From Candidatus Benthicola azotiphorus (lineage in GTDB: Bacteria > Gemmatimonadota > Gemmatimonadetes > Palauibacterales > Palauibacteraceae): DNA of 6,530 nucleotides. A program made the position numbers and the translations under genes. Each line of letters begins with the position of its first letter. The first letter of the stretch is position 1. The notes below the pieces were generated by a model. It worked only from the letters and a program-made list of their open reading frames with translations. It did not search any database and was not told the origin of the DNA. This document shows positions 6,211 through 6,530 of the stretch, one piece after another. The stretch lies in contig CANPVW010000170.1 of assembly GCA_947581745.1 (NCBI GenBank), forward strand, positions 1-6,530, given 5' to 3'.

Positions 6211-6530
6211 CTCCCATGCGGATCGCCTGCTCGCGCACCTCGGGCGGGTCGTTGTGGACCTCCGGATCCTCCCAGCCGTCGCCGAGATCGCTCTGGTAGC
6301 TGTAGAACAGGGCCAGTCGTCCGTCCAGGAAGATCCCGAGACCCCGGGCCGGCAAGCCGTCGTGTTCGTGAATCTTCGGGAGTCCGTCGGGGAAGCGGTA
6401 CAGGATTCGATAGACCGGGTGGCTCAGAGGTACGTCCGTCAGCTCGGCGTCCGGAAACACGCGCCGGATCTCGCGCCGAAACGACGAGTCCAGGCCGTAA
6501 TTGTCGTCGACGTGGAGGAAACCCCCGGCT
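6167..6530 (-). CDS. DUF4159-family protein, C-terminal part (5' end beyond the window)
   Basis: The frame is open to the window edge and gives about 120 C-terminal residues, ending at TAG (6169-6167). It begins GGFLHVDDNYG, then has FRREIRRVFPD, LSHPVYRILY, HEHDG, GLGIFLDGRLALFYSYQSD, LGDGWEDPEVHNDP and a final MGVNLFLFAL. This series is typical of DUF4159, a family without an established biochemical function that is often found near MoxR/vWA genes or in exported-protein loci. Those neighbours are not in view. A GTG at 6460 is an internal Val, because the conserved GGFL-HVDDNYG segment lies upstream of it. The gene runs toward zntA and overlaps its end by 44 bases. The N-terminus, and thus any signal peptide, is not visible. 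The family assignment is from memory of the motifs. Confidence 0.85.
   Translation of the reverse strand, partial: AGGFLHVDDNYGLDSSFRREIRRVFPDAELTDVPLSHPVYRILYRFPDGLPKIHEHDGLPARGLGIFLDGRLALFYSYQSDLGDGWEDPEVHNDPPEVREQAIRMGVNLFLFALSSATPR

Overview
The window is GC-rich, densely coded bacterial DNA. It holds a four-gene respiratory operon for a caa3-type (A1-family) heme-copper cytochrome c oxidase, then a heavy-metal P-type ATPase on the same strand, then the 3' part of a DUF4159-family gene on the opposite strand. The protein signatures suggest an aerobic Gram-negative-type bacterium: subunit II has a lipobox and a fused cytochrome c domain, and DUF4159 is common in Gemmatimonadota, Acidobacteriota, Planctomycetota and Bacteroidota. 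My best guess is Gemmatimonadota or a relative. This is an inference from family resemblance; no marker gene is present.

Region 1 (33-3879, + strand) is coxB-coxA-coxC-coxD. The genes are 48, 15 and 16 bases apart, with a Shine-Dalgarno sequence before each of the last three, so they are almost certainly one transcript. Subunit II (CuA plus a C-type heme domain) takes electrons and passes them to heme a and then the heme a3/CuB site in subunit I. Subunits III and IV are small membrane partners. All the heme, CuA and CuB ligands and the main D- and K-channel residues can be read, so the enzyme should be an active proton-pumping oxidase. One deviation stands out: the conserved His of the Mg/Mn site in subunit I is Thr. 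No assembly genes (Sco1, CtaG/Cox11, heme O/A synthases) lie in the window; they may be upstream of base 1.

Region 2 (3880-4011) is a 132-base gap. It holds a GC-rich hairpin just after coxD and a second small hairpin running into an eight-G tract just before the ATPase start. I see no convincing promoter or metal-regulator operator.

Region 3 (4012-6210, + strand) is a complete P1B ATPase. Despite sitting beside a copper enzyme, its membrane signature and its DCxxC metal-binding domain are of the Zn/Cd/Pb-exporting (ZntA/CadA, P1B-2) type, not the copper type. Region 4 (6167-6530, - strand) is the C-terminal part of a DUF4159 protein. It converges on the ATPase gene, and the two coding 3' ends overlap by 44 bases.

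Overall this is mostly ordinary respiratory and metal-homeostasis DNA. I found no mobile element, CRISPR array, RNA gene or clearly novel system. The points worth a second look are the Mg-site substitution, the G-tract leader of the ATPase, the convergent gene overlap and the uncharacterised DUF4159 gene.
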